DNA of 64,000 bases from Gordionus sp. m RMFG-2023 (GCF_954871325.1 NC_088775.1:84359561-84423560); one strand, 5' to 3'; counted from the first letter of the stretch, positions 32,322 to 44,184 are shown. Notes: generated by a model from the letters alone, not told the origin. Made by a program: numbers and translations.

Positions 32322-34310
32322 CTAGAGGTTAATTAAAAATACTTCAGTATATTCTTTAATAAAAGTATGCTCCTCCACATTAAAATACTGTATTCCCATT
32401 TGATCCAATATATAATTCATTTCCATTTTTTTCTCATCTTGAAACAATGTAAAAAGTTTCATAGCATTGTAAACACTATTCCATCTTGTAGTGTTTGGTG
32501 TCAATAAATAACGTCCTAATTTTTTTTTGAAAATATCAGACGTCTTTGATGACTTATTTTGTTTATTCCAAAGAGCTTGGCATTTAGAAAATGTAGATCT
32601 TGATACTCTTTTAAAATCCTCATTTAATGCTTCTTCAGCATCCACTGTCGCAACTAAATTTAGGTTGTGGCAGGAACAACGATGATGGCTAGGTAACATA
32701 GAAGACTTTATTGAAGATCCCAAATATTATAAATTTTATTTTATATTGGTGAAAAATTAAATATAAAATAATTTAAAACCAAGGATGTCATGAACATCAA
32801 TTATCTCAAACTCCATTTTATCTTCCTCTTCTTGTTCTCCGTCTTCAATATTTTTGTCAGGAATATTACTAGTATTGTTATTATTATTATCCTCCCCAAA
32901 TATTCTATATTATTTATATCATATTATAAAAAAATTATAATAAATTTAAAACCTGAAGGCCTTAGGAAATTAGACCCATTATCCGTAATCATCTTACAAA
33001 CCTTGTTTTGATTTTTGTAAGACCTATGGATTTCTGCAATAATATTGGCTAGAATGTCATAAGTCTGACAGCCAATTATTCTCTTTAGAGCTAACGCTAC
33101 AGATTTTCGTTTAAGATTTTTATGATAAATTTAATGTGCAGTTACTCCTAAATAAGCTGTAAAAATATGACATATTATAAATCAGAAAATAAACATTTTT
33201 ACCTTCTATTGTGAGTCCAGCAATCTGCCGTTGTACAGACGTAGGAGACATCTGATAGATTTAATATCAAAGATTCTTTCATTTCCTTAAAGCTCTCCAA
33301 AATTCATGCCATCAATGTCTGCCGGCAAAATATCTTGGTCTGTGGAGAAAAAGTGTTATTCATCTTTATAAAAGAATCATTATCCACCAAGGATAATGGT
33401 TGAACTGTATCTATTATAAAGTTCATAATGACTTTGTCAGCCAATTTTTGGGATACACCAGGTCAGTGGCGTAGCTAGGAATTTTCCTTAGAGGGGGTCC
33501 ATACATATAAAAGCTGGGGGGCTAACGGACCTTCGGCTCTTTTGCTCGGCCTTCGGCCGGGTTTATCTTACAAATCATAACCATATCTTCGATAATAAAT
33601 ATATTTTTTAAATGCATCAATAATATGTTATTATACTTTAGTAGATTATTCTCAATGACTTTATAATAATACTATCCAGAATAATTTCAATAGTAATATA
33701 ATATCCTTCCACAAACATCAAAACCAGAAAAATATAATTGATATAGAATCACTTTTAAGTCTTTTGAACGTATAATCTAAAAAAAAAATTTGGTCTGGGA
33801 GGGGTCCAAACCCGAAAACCACCCCCGTAGCTACGCCACTGCACCAGGTGTTGATGAATCCAAATTGGTTAATTTTGTTTGTATTAAATTTGATTTGGAA
33901 GTGGGTTTATCTTCTTCCATTACCCCAAAACTTTTGAGTTATTTTTCAATCTCTTTATAATTTGAAGTGTGCACAGTCTAAAATTATAAAATACTTAGAA
34001 TAAAAATTATGTAGGAGATAAGTACATAAAAATGATTGAAATAACTATTTTAAATAATTTAGATAAAATTTATGAATATATAAAAAAAATTGGTTTTTGA
34101 TTTTAATTTATTTTAAAAATTAAAGATTAGCCTACACATTGATATTAAATTTGTTTAATATATTACCTTTAAATGTTTTTTCAAATTAAAGCTGCTCGTA
34201 TGATTTGAAGAGATAATTTTGCGGCACATCTTGAACCGAAACTGATATCCAGTATTAATTTTTTCTTCAAGGTTAAAGTATTTCTTGAATTTTGGGAAAG
34301 GATCATCTAT
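32322..34310 (-). pseudogene. BED-type hAT transposase, broken and lacking its C terminus
   Basis: Reading down the minus strand: near 34300-34190, DDPFPKFKKYF and FRFKMCRKIISSNHTSSFNL are a BED finger. Near 33420-33360, IDTVQPLSLVDNDSFIKM is the 'qPfslVen--F' block. Near 33250-33200, YVCTTADCWT holds the first catalytic Asp region. An open frame at 32322-32723 holds HRCSCHNLNLVATVDAEEA ('HC-aH-LNLv') and TRWNSVYNAMKLF ('TRWnS-y-ml'). Stops, at least one frame change and the nested hAT interrupt it. The dimerisation domain is missing: only 200 bp remain before the element's end. A relative lies at 60560-63040. Confidence 0.8.
33464..33841. mobile_element. Inner hAT MITE (CAGTGGCGTAGC family)
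   Basis: Ends CAGTGGCGTAGCTA and TAGCTACGCCACTG are perfect 14-bp inverted repeats. They are flanked by the perfect duplication CACCAGGT (33456-33463 and 33842-33849). 378 bp, no coding region; a CTTCGGC-rich patch lies near the left end. A solo end of a related copy is at 47160-47244. Confidence 0.95.
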
Positions 34311-35401
34311 ATTTTGCTCATTTTCCAAAGAAATTTCAATATCTTCAACAATCTCACAAATCCCTAATTTGGGACGCTACCTGTGTCTCTTCCTTTCCCT
34401 CATCAATTAATTCAAATCCTCTTACTAATGGCGAAAATAAAAAAACCAATAAATACTCAACATTAAATAATTTTATTTTTCAACCCATAGTCATCTCAAA
34501 TAACGGTAATTTCTCCCAATCAACATATTCATTTTTAAAAATTTTAGCACGTAAAATTTTTAACATAACAAACGAAAAACGCGAGTCAATCTTCCTAAAA
34601 CAAAAAATACAATTAGAAATTTTTAAACATAATTATACATGTTTTTTAGGTACATTTTTACTATAAGCTCTTTTTAGAGCCATCGATATTTTTAAAATTT
34701 ACACTCATTTTTAATATATGACTTGTTTTGCTATTTGTTTATATATATAGTTTTCTCACATTTTATATACAATTTTTTAAATTAAAATGCTTAATATAAA
34801 ATGTAAAATGAAATATAAAATAAGATAAAAGCAAGGACTTACCAATAACGGAATTTCAAAAATATATAATTTAATGAATGCGCGAAATATAAATTAAATA
34901 CAGATTGCTATTTAACAACTGTTTATATCTAATATATAACAATAATATATATTTTTAAATATAAATATAAATTTCAAAATTAAATTAAATAAAAGGATTA
35001 TAATTTTAGATTTTATAAAAAATATATTTTAATAATTTTTAGATGTATTTATTATGTAAAATTGAAAGCTACTTCGCTACTTTCTAAATTAGTAGCGAGC
35101 TACCGCTATCGCTATTTTTTTTAAAAGTAGCGCGCTATTTTAACAACACTGCTATATACTGACCGTTTTAATTTTTAAGGCAAAACTAAAGTATATAAAT
35201 TTATTGATACACTTATCATTAATCTATTTGCACAAAAAGTAATAAACAAATATATTATGAAATTATAAATTTTTTAAAAAGACACCATTTTATCGGATTG
35301 GATTAAAAAAAATTATAATATCGTCCAATAACCGATATTTTGAAAATGATGAAATATCGGTCCGATCTGATAAATAATATAGGTACATCCCTAGTTTTAA
35401 A

Positions 35402-36500
35402 GAATTAAGATTGAAATACTTATTGAAATTGGACTATAAAGATATATCATTTGAGTCCGAACCTTCAGAAATATCTATCAATAATATAATTTATAAACTT
35501 TAACATAATAAAATATAAACCATATTTTAGCAAAATAGACAATAGTCAGAAAGGAATGGATGCCGAAAAATATTTATTGGAAAACAGTTGAGTAAGAAAA
35601 TAAAATCTTTTATTAAAAAAATCATTATTTAAAATTTAAAAAAATATAATAATAAAATGAAAACTTGTTTAATTGACTAACACTTAAAAAAATGAACGCG
35701 TTCGTCAAAAAATGGATACACATTCATGTTCAAAATGTATCCAAAGGAATGTCGCTCATTATATATTTTTAAAAAAAACACGCGTTGGTTTACAATACTA
35801 GAAATATGAAATCAATATATTTCGGGGTAGTTGACAAGAATTTTATCAATTTTACGGCCGGCCTATAGCTATAACCCTATAGGACGCAGTAGAGGGAAAA
35901 GGAAAGTTTTAAAAATGAGAGCATGCTAATCATAAGGATATAAATAAATAAAAAATTTCATATATATAAATGATTGCATGATTCGGTATAAATGGATAAA
36001 TAAACTAACCACCAAAAATTGTAAAGAAATCTGATAAAAAATATTTTTCAAAAATATTCTGCTCATTTATTTGGCAATTAAGTGGATTGTGCATTTTCAA
36101 GGATAAATTTGGTATATCAATGGTTGGGAACGATAATGCGCCATCAAAAATAGCATTTTATTTATACATTATAACTAAAAAAAAGTATATAAAAATTGGT
36201 TAATATATATAATAATCAATATATCAAAAAGAAATGTTATAATTACATGAGCCCCAATAATTTATTAAAATTTTAAATAAGTATTATATAAATAACGCAA
36301 AATTAACTATAATACAATAATCAGTTAATTCATAATCAATAAAATAAATAAATTGCTAATACCAAATGAGAACATTTTAAGAAAAACTTCCATTCCCTAT
36401 TAAAAATCATATCCCCAAATTCAACTTTGGTTAATTGTGTATAATCGTCGATATCACGTTTTAGATACAAAAAGAATTATCATAAATTTTTGACTTGACA
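35402..36500. other. A+T-rich interval downstream of YIPF6
   Basis: Apart from the hAT end at 35690-35800, there are two coding-like minus-strand frames. One is 36005-36157 (GALSFPTIDIPNLSL and QINEQNIFEKYFLSDF, 50 codons, no ATG at its start). The other runs around 36370-36475 (YLKRDIDDYTQLTKVEFGD). Neither joins to YIPF6 or to a known family; the second is probably its 3' untranslated region. Confidence 0.25.
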
Positions 36501-36501
36501 A

Positions 36502-39500
36502 TTAGGAATGTGATAAAATCATCCAACCAATGAGAAAGTAAAACAGGAAAATTGGATATAAACACAAGGCCCGCTTTTTCGGAGGTTGACTGTCAGCTAA
36601 AAAAGCCACTGATGCTATAGTATTTAATTATATATATATATATATATATTTAATTATTTTATCAAGATAAATGAAATCTCCAGAAAAGGCTTGAAATTCA
36701 CTAACAAATTATTAGTTAGTATTATAATAATCTATTATATCCATATCTGTGAATTTCGAGATAATCCGTGTTAAATATCAGACTATATTATAAACCATGA
36801 CAAATGGGTGCCTTAATTCGTTTTTTGTTTAAAAGATCGGTTCTTAAGTTTATAAGTAGATGATATTTTAGAAAAGGTGATCAGGTTCACTATTTGTTAG
36901 ATAATATACCCCTTCCTTTCTTTTCTTACTTATGAAGGAATAAAAATAATAATAATAATATTTTATACCGAAACAGGACCACCCGAATCCCAAGGTGACG
37001 ATCACCAAACGAATCAAGAAAAACATCAAATTCCTTTTGAAGGCCAAAGGGAAAAGTATGAGGAAAAATTCTAATATGGTTAACGACACGGCTAAGGGTA
37101 ACAAGCAATAGCCCAGAATGCAAAGCGATTGAAAAAATGATCTTATTTTATTTTTAAAGGAAATAAATTGCTATGAATTAGTAAAGTATAATTAGTGAAG
37201 GTCAACGGTCCGGTCCTATCGGTCTTAGACCGGGACCGATCTTTTTTAAAGACCGTGGTCCGGACCGGTTTTTTAATTTTTATTATTTAAGTTTGCTTTA
37301 CTATTTAATTAATATATTTTTTTTGTATATTTTATTTTATGATATTTTTCTAGATGAGTTATTTTAGATTTTGTTAATATTTATTTACAATATGAAAACC
37401 ATAAGTTTGTCCAAGAAACATTTTACTTATAGTCCCAATAAAAAACATAGAGTATGTGTTCACTGCAGTACCAAATTTAATGTATCGTCAGCAACAAGTA
37501 ACAAAATAATTGTTTATAATTTTTTAAGCAATAAATTAATCAAAATAAGCAGTATTATTATTAAAATATTTTGGTTATTATTTATATAGTTCTATTTTTT
37601 CTAAACTGTCTGAATAATTCTTTGTCAAAATAACTTAACCTTATTCTTAATAAAATAATTAGGTACCTTAAGGACATCTGATAAAACATAAAATATATAC
37701 TTATAATGATGAAAATGAAAATATCTCAAAAACACAATCTACTCTTAATTTTAATATGCCCTCCACAAGCATAAAATCACTTTCTTCAATACCATTGGAT
37801 AAATTTTATTGTTTATATAATACTCTTATATTTAATAAAATGATAAAACAAATTAAATTAGGTTGAAAAAATGTGTTTCGAGGGTATCGGTCCAATCCGG
37901 ACCGTGACCTTCACTAAGTATATATGGATGTTAAGAAAAACGAGAACAATTGAATAATATGGTTAATTATAGGGTTGTGTTGATATATCTAAGAAACTTG
38001 ATCTGATATTTTTGGTTATTTTATGATTGTAAATATAATCATATTATATACTTTTTATACATAATTTTATATTAAAATATTAATAAAAGGCAATTTTTAA
38101 ACGTTAAAAAACCCGCTATATTTTCAAAGATAGTTAGCTAAAAATTTGATATTATTTTTTGTTATATAATTTGCAACAAGAAAAGAATTTAAATATATTT
38201 AACGAGTCATCAATCAGCTAGTATTGTTAGGGTTAATTTGGTCGATTTTTAAAACGCCAAATTTTAAAATTTATTTCGGACTGGATTTCAATTTCGACAA
38301 AATTTTAAATTATTCTTTGAAATTTATCATTTTTAAGATTTTGTTGAAATACAGTTCTTTAGGATGCATTCATAGTGGGATCTGATCTGGCACAATTTAA
38401 CAGCTGATAAATTTTAAAATTTTTTATGAGATCAACTGCTTTTTATTTTAATAAAATTAAATTATGTTCATACAACACATTGATAGCATATTGTAAAAAA
38501 AATAAAATATTTCTTTATAAGTTAAATATTTCATCTCCATATATTAGAAAAATATTTCATTCCATTTCCAGCATCACTTATTTTGTTATTTAATTATTAT
38601 AAATGGCATCTGAACAAATGGATATACAATCATTTAGCCAATTACTCTTCTACCCTTAATTAGAGGGCTCAAATAAGTATATTGACATTTTTTTTTCATT
38701 TGATACTAAATGTAATGAGCATATATATTGAGATATATCATTCCTATTTTAGGCTAAACTATAGCTATTTTCTATAATTTTTGTAGTTATAACTAGGATA
38801 CATTTTTCATGGTTGCTTGTAGTAATGTTGTTACATAGCCCAATTCGTGTCGATTTTTAAAACGGCTCAATTAAGATTATAAGCAAAATAAAATTGTGTA
38901 AAGTCTGGTGATTTTATTTGTAGAAGGCAGAAAAGTTTGGGTTTTTATTTGCCAAATCCTGAGGCTAGCACAATATTATTTTTAGTTAAAATCCTAATTG
39001 TGCAATTTTAAAAAATTGACCCAAATCGGGCTTTTTAACAATACTAGCTTGTAGGGTGTAGCTATATTTTTTTTAAAGTAATTTGTAGCTCTTTTATTTA
39101 GCTACTTTTCACATGCTCAATATATAGGCTAAATGTATGCCAAGTGAATATGATTTTTCCCTGAGGGTGATGGGGGCTCTAAATGGATTTCCCCATATAA
39201 ATTTTATTTGGGCTGGCATTTTACAGACCTTCATTACATTTTTTTAAATCATTTAAGGTTTATACTTTTTATTTTTCTCTTTACAATGCTTTTTAAAAAT
39301 TTTCAAATATAGTAATTAATTTATCTAATATTGTTTTCTTTTTTTGAGAGGAAGGGAGGATGATGAGAGGGGAGGAGTAATATTTATCAGAAATGCACTG
39401 ATAACAATATTTACTCAATACTCATAAATCAATCAATACTCTAAACTTTAACTTATAATTAAAGATGATAATTAACCTTACTATATTATCTCTATAAATT

Positions 39501-40139
39501 TATATAAAAATCATAATTATAAATGATTTTACAAAGTTCCTCCTAGTAGCTTTGAATTTATTGTAATAAGTAGAGAACCAAACCAAGTTAAAACAAACAC
39601 TTCAACAAATTGAGGACCCCTTCCTGAGAGTTGTGTTACTTTGACATTATTTTTACCTGTATCATTTTTAGTAATTTCTTCCATATAATCATTTGTATAT
39701 TTTTTATCATTTTGTAGAATCCTATTTGTATAATATAGATAAATTTATTTGATGATAAAATCTAACAATGATAGATATATGCATAGCATCAATGGTCCCC
39801 ATAAATCCCCTAAAAAATATTTATAAAATAGTTATAACAAAGTAGTCTACAATCTTTGAGCAAAGCTTGACTTTTTTTAGGAATAAAAACGTGATAAAAT
39901 TTTACTCCAATAGCTTTTAAATCTCGCATCTAAATAATTTATTAAGTATAAATTAAAATATAGAATTAACAATCGTAGTTGAAACTGGTTCATTTAATGT
40001 GTCAAATTTTGGTTTGATAACATCAGTAGAGTTTTGAATATCTCCTGACAGATCAATATTCGTTGACTAAATAGCAATTAGAAAAGATATATATTTAATT
40101 TAATTTTACAATATCTGATTCGAAGTTTGTTTCATCCAT
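36502..40139 (-). CDS. YIPF6: YIPF6, Yip1-domain Golgi membrane protein, seven exons
   Basis: Seven minus-strand exons join in frame with GT-AG introns: 40110-40139, 39971-40066, 39851-39929, 39767-39809, 39533-39721, 36969-37141 and 36502-36614. They give 240 residues; human YIPF6 has 236. Matching blocks in order: FDTLNEPVSTTIMRDLKAIG, PKKSQALLKDWDLWGPLMLC, GPQFVEVFVLTWFG, INSKLLGGTLSFFQSLCILG and AFLADSQPPKKRAL, then YPIFLFYFLIGWMIL at the C terminus. The N-terminal third is polar and five hydrophobic segments follow, as in the YIP1 family. These proteins sit in Golgi and ER membranes and act in vesicle traffic with Rab GTPases. Four introns are only 41-45 nt. The fifth is 2391 nt and holds transposons. 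No break is seen, so it looks functional. The Met at 40139 opens the first exon. Confidence 0.95.
37193..37916. mobile_element. hAT derivative with BED finger, inside the long YIPF6 intron
   Basis: Ends TAGTGAAGGTCA and TGACCTTCACTA are perfect 12-bp inverted repeats. Flanking 8-mers AGTATAAT and AGTATATA agree at 6 of 8. Subterminal words are GGTCCGG/GACCGG. It begins 51 bp upstream (in gene direction) of the acceptor of YIPF6 exon 6 and must be spliced out. It keeps a BED-finger frame (37371-37589). Confidence 0.85.
37371..37589 (+). CDS. BED zinc-finger fragment of a hAT transposase
   Basis: The frame contains KKHRVCVHCSTKFNVSSATS. CVHC gives the two cysteines and the spacing is that of a BED finger, but no His pair follows. 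The true start is probably the internal Met of MKTISLSKKH. Orientation is opposite to YIPF6. No catalytic region remains in the 724-bp element. Confidence 0.45.
   Translation: MLIFIYNMKTISLSKKHFTYSPNKKHRVCVHCSTKFNVSSATSNKIIVYNFLSNKLIKISSIIIKIFWLLFI
38219..38275. repeat. Solo end of MITE family A
   Basis: TAGTATTGTTAGGGTTAA followed by GGTCGATTTTTAAAACGCC matches the family A terminus. No partner end was found. It lies in the long YIPF6 intron. Confidence 0.5.
38823..39046. mobile_element. hAT-type MITE, family A copy 3, in the YIPF6 intron
   Basis: 224 bp, left end TAATGTTGTTACATAGCCC, right end GGGCTTTTTAACAATACTA, flanked by the perfect duplication GCTTGTAG (38815-38822 and 39047-39054). 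It lies within the 2.39-kb intron between YIPF6 exons 5 and 6. Confidence 0.85.
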
Positions 40140-41310
40140 GTGTTAAAAAATGAATATATGCTGATTATAACACCGATATTATTGAAATTCCTCTTTATAT
40201 TTATAAACTATACAACACCAAAATTTTTTGTATTTTTTCCAGCACAGCACTTAGTACATCTTTAATAATGATATCGCTGGTGTATGATGTAAAGACACAT
40301 AACATTTTAACATCGGGTCACTCATTCATTTTATCTTTATGTTGACAAGGGAGGGAAAGGGCACCGATGTAAAAATTTTAAAATCTATTTTGATTTCTTT
40401 GTGAAAGAAATGGATCATACAAAGCACTATCTCTAAGTCAGATTCAACGGAATATTTCACAAGAAGGGAGATCGATGAAGGTCATTATTAAAGTGGAGGG
40501 TATCTGAAAAAATATTTTTTAATTATTTGCAATATTTGAATTAATATATTTAATTTTATTCTATTTATTTTAGTTTTATTATTTTATTTAATCTTGTTCT
40601 AATATGGTTCGTAATTTTATAATATTATATTTGAATTGTTTATTTTATATTATTAAAAGTTTTTGTTTTGTTAATTACAGGATTTCATTTAACAAACGAC
40701 GGTTAATTTAATTTACATATAATTTACTGAGAAAAACAAAATTACTTATAATAAGATCAATAATATTGATAAGATTCAGATTTTTTGACTTTTTTACTTT
40801 AAAATTGGAATTTTACCGTTGTTTGATTTAATAAAGATACTTCTAATTCTGAGGCAAATATATTAATTTATAGGTTAGGCCTAAATCCCTACACCTGAGT
40901 TAAAATCTCAGATATTTAATTCGTGTCCAATCGAACAGAAGATAATTACTTCAAATCTCTTATTTAATAAATTATATTTTATAATCTTCTTAAATAATCT
41001 AGAAAATATATAAAAAGATTTTTATCTATTATTTAACTTTGCATGTACATTTTATTACTAATATATTTTCCTAATTACTTTACTGCTTCACTTTATCTTG
41101 GTTGCCCTTGTAAAGATAAATTAAATATTATCCAAGACTTGAAAATGTATTAATTTGTTTATAAAATATATGCAACAATAAACTAAAATTCTTTCTTTTT
41201 TAAATATATCTTTTCTCAATTTTTTAATATTTCCCTTCTCTTTGACAGATTAGATTCTCTTGATTCTAGGATAAATAAATGACAAATGTTTCAATGAAAC
41301 CAGTTACTAT
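40140..41310. other. Upstream region of YIPF6, nothing else recognised
   Basis: A G+C-richer patch at 40250-40500 precedes the minus-strand gene and is the likely promoter and 5' leader. The rest is A+T-rich, without frames or transposon ends. Confidence 0.35.
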
Positions 41311-41314
41311 TGTC

Positions 41315-43310
41315 ACCCACTCCTATGCCTAGATACAGCTCCGTGCCTAGACTTTTGGAGACCCAGAGCAAAAAATAATTTTGCGACCCTTTAAAATAAT
41401 ACAATTTACCTAAACTTTTTTGATAATTTCTCGTAATGAGAACTAAAAGCATATCTATTCTATTAAATTTTAATCAGCGCTAATATATTGCAATTTATTT
41501 ATCTTCCTTGCCTTTTTATATTCAAAAGAGGATATCAGTATAATCTAACGATATATCATTTTCTATTGAAATTAAAAAAGGAATAATAAATCGGTCCTGC
41601 GCCATACAGGATCTTAAGTAAGTTTTTATTAATTTATAGGATTCTGCAGATGCGTAGTTGGAATGGTTAAAATAATCCTTAATACAATGAATATATTAGA
41701 TAAGACTTCATTTAATCTATACGTGCCTGTTATTATAGGTAAACATTCCAATAAAGTGCTTGCTTAATATATTCGCTAAAATATTATTCAATTAGTAGAT
41801 CTTGCTGATTAATATCGTGCTCTAACGTATCTTAATCTGTGAATAAAATATTTAATTGAAAACATTTTTCCTTTAGCTCTTTTTCAGGCGCATTTATCAA
41901 TTCTGGTATATTAAATAAGAATCCAAAATGATATTCAAAAGCTTTAACTACTGGAACGTTTCTCCAACAAATTTCTCGCTTGATCTAGTAATGTATTGAT
42001 TCAATCTCATATTCTTTTTGAGGATATCTCACACCTTCGTAAGAAAATTATTTTTGAACTTTTCGTACGAAATAATGTTATTGAATGAAATACTGCTCTT
42101 CTAAACTCATTTCCGATTCCCTGGCAAGCTCTTTCCATGAGTTAAGGGAATTCTGTGGGCCGTTTTTCTTAAAGCTATCTAAAATATCTTGCATACTTCT
42201 ATAAATGTAATGGCTCTTTTCAATTCAATATTGTCACTTTGCATGACCTTGCTTACTAAATTCACCTAGTTAATATATAAATGCAGATGATCTGTGAAAC
42301 ATTCGGGGTCATTATTCTTTTCGGATATATCCATTAGTGCATCTTACCAACCTCTTTTTAATGGCCCTTACACTCCCCATTACACTTCCATTACGTTTCA
42401 GATAACTGGTTTGAAATTATTTAAATGATCTTTCAAAATTCGCAATCGCTGAGTATAAACAAAAAAAGAGAAAATCTATTAGTTGGACAACTAAAAAATG
42501 ATTTTGCTACTAATGATGATAGTGCCATGTCATCAAGTAGCAAATTTTAGCTGTGGCAATCACAAAGCAATAAAGAAGCTCTCCAATTCATTTGTAATAT
42601 TTGAGCTTGAACCCCTAAAATTCTCTCATATTTTATTCAATATCGTAACCATGTCCAAAATATTTTTTTTATCTCTAATCCCAAATTTTTAGATAATGAT
42701 AAAAATGCATCTACCAAGACCTGGCCAGTACTGGAATTGAATTTTAGAAAGCCAACAAATTGCTCATTTATTTTAACGGAGTTGTTGGCATCGTATAACG
42801 TTTAATTGTTTCTGGTAACTTATGTCTGGTGTGCAGTCTAATATTACGGAAAAATTTATTGCGTTTTTAATAGCATTAAGAAAAAATTTCTACGATTTTA
42901 TCTCTTATCAAGTTAATAATTTCATTTTGAATTCGATTTTCAAGATAATGATTATGAATTTCACTATTTTTAATTCAATGAATGTGGTCGAATAATATTA
43001 TATCAAATTTCGATTAAAAAAAATCAAATTTCTTAACTAAAAAATAAATAAAGTTTATTTTTACTAAACTATAAATCAAATTTTTTGTTATAATACATAG
43101 TACTAGGCATGCCAAACCTTTTTCAAAATTCATATATAGATTTTTATAAAAAAATTGCATTTCTTGTGTGTAGTACATACCTAATAATTCTTATTTTTCA
43201 AGAGCTAAAAATAATTGATTAAAATTACAAAATTTGGCCTCCCCTAAAATTGTTTAATTTCGGCCTCCCGGAGCTACTACCCCTCTCGCCCTCCCCTATC
43301 TGCCCAGCTT
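41315..43310 (-). pseudogene. hAT remnant, ZMYM1/DUF4371-like, with decayed ends
   Basis: On the minus strand near 42870-42760 it reads FSVILDCTPDISYQKQL ('FSIilD-TPDvSh-dQl', the first catalytic region). Downstream pieces near 42550-42480 and 42150-41900 (LNSWKELARESEMSLEEQYF and YVRARY) fit later parts of the same family. Many stops interrupt it. The sequences near 41320 (CAGCTCCGTGCCTAGAC) and 43270-43310 (GGCCTCCCGGAGCTACTACC) look like degraded G+C-rich ends; no target duplication could be confirmed. Confidence 0.6.
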
Positions 43311-43314
43311 TGTC

Positions 43315-43526
43315 ATAATATATTGTGGCAATAGAGGCTTTCAAGTGGTTAACCCCTGATTTTATTGCATCAAACACTTCTATCGAAACAGTGATTTAAG
43401 CAATGCCAGGGCAAGAACTTCGGAATGGAAAATATGCCTCATATCTAAACCTGTTCTCTTGTAAATCTATTAACGATTCAAAATCCATAAATGGGCGATT
43501 TGACTTTGTAGGATAGTTTGTAATAT
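43315..43526 (-). pseudogene. Coding-like fragment, possibly another hAT transposase
   Basis: The minus-strand frame reads TKSNRPFMDFESLIDLQENR, FRYEAYFPF and then, after one stop, IEVFDAIKSGVNHLKAS and IATIYYDKAG. 'RPF-DFE-L--LQ' resembles the region before the catalytic core in ZNF862-like hAT proteins. Alternatively the stop lies in a 39-nt GT-AG intron, which this genome could tolerate; then it would be an exon pair of an unknown gene. The hAT remnant abuts its 3' side. Confidence 0.35.
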
Positions 43527-44184
43527 TTAATTTTATCTTAGTTTATTTATCAACGTGCGTAACCATATTTAATGCATGCTCTGGTTATAAAAATAGTTTC
43601 TAATATTTTTATTCTTATTTACACTAACATGACAAGTCATTTTGTAACTTTTCTAAAATAACATATTCAGGAATATTTATTTAGTTTGTTAGATTATTAA
43701 ATTAAAAGTGAGACCAAAGAAAAAGACATAATCACAAGGTAAAATACCTTTTTAAAATTAGGCATACAATAATTGATATTTTAATTTCAACATCTCGGTT
43801 TTGGAAGATATCATGATAATTTGCTTATATTCTAATTATAATGATTTTTATGGTAAGTCCCAAATATAGTAAAATAAAGTTTATGAAAACTGATAATTCT
43901 GTTATTTTTACTAAATTCTATAATTCTTTATTTTTCTGAATCAGAACCCAAACTTTAACCCTTTTTTTAAAAGGTGGGTTCATAGCTCTGCTGAATCGAA
44001 TCAGGTTATTTATCAACACTATATTTGGTTTATATTATACTGATTGTGTTTGCATTTAAATAATATATTCTAAATTTATGCAATTTACATGATGTTTAAT
44101 ATTAATAATTATTAAATATAATTTGTTGCTCAAGCCTTTGAATTTTTTTGTTTAAAGGAATGTAAAAAACTACCCTATGAGTAT
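43527..44184. other. A+T-rich spacer
   Basis: Nothing recognised on either strand. Confidence 0.4.

Larger units (their letters stand above)
32107..35151 (-). mobile_element. Middle hAT element of the nest, with BED-type transposase remnants
   Basis: Ends CAGTGTTGTTAAACGC and TTAACAACACTG are inverted repeats, with subterminal AGTAGCGCGCTA arrays on both sides. They are flanked by the perfect duplication CTATATAC (32099-32106 and 35152-35159). It is 3.0 kb long and carries transposase remnants on the minus strand. A further hAT sits at 33464-33841. Confidence 0.95.
32006..35393. mobile_element. Outer hAT MITE of a three-deep nest
   Basis: Ends TAGGGGTATACC and GGTACATCCCTA are imperfect inverted repeats, flanked by the perfect duplication GTTTTAAA (31998-32005 and 35394-35401). 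Subterminal ATATCGGTCCGATCTGAT words occur on both sides. Without the inner insertion it is only about 335 bp, a non-autonomous MITE. Confidence 0.9.
26453..35800 (+). mobile_element. Decayed hAT element (GAACGC arrays) filled with later insertions
   Basis: Left end TAGTGTTGTACGTGAACG (26453) and the reverse complement of the right end, TAGTATTGTAAACCAACG (35800), align over about 60 bp, including AAAAATAT-ATGA-CG and TTCCTTT. Both ends carry GAACGCGTTCGTCA-type words. Flanking 8-mers AAAATATA and GAAATATG agree at 6 of 8, as expected for an old insertion. Inside lie the transposase remnant at 27040-27640, a LINE piece, a TA MITE and several younger hATs with perfect duplications. The pairing of these two ends is an inference. 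Confidence 0.45.

Noticed and set aside
34292-34666. A 124-codon plus-strand frame
   Set aside because: It lies opposite the BED-finger part of the minus-strand hAT transposase, and the rest is A+T-rich filler within the element.
36868-37123. Two overlapping minus-strand open frames that could be short membrane proteins
   Set aside because: The first is the unspliced reading of YIPF6 exon 6 running into its intron; the second is a shifted frame over the same exon.
39700-39930. A frame reading GFMGTIDAMHIS that looked like a Harbinger-type DDE transposase
   Set aside because: The neighbouring frame gives DLWGPLMLC, which joins through consensus splice sites to exons matching YIPF6 over its whole length.
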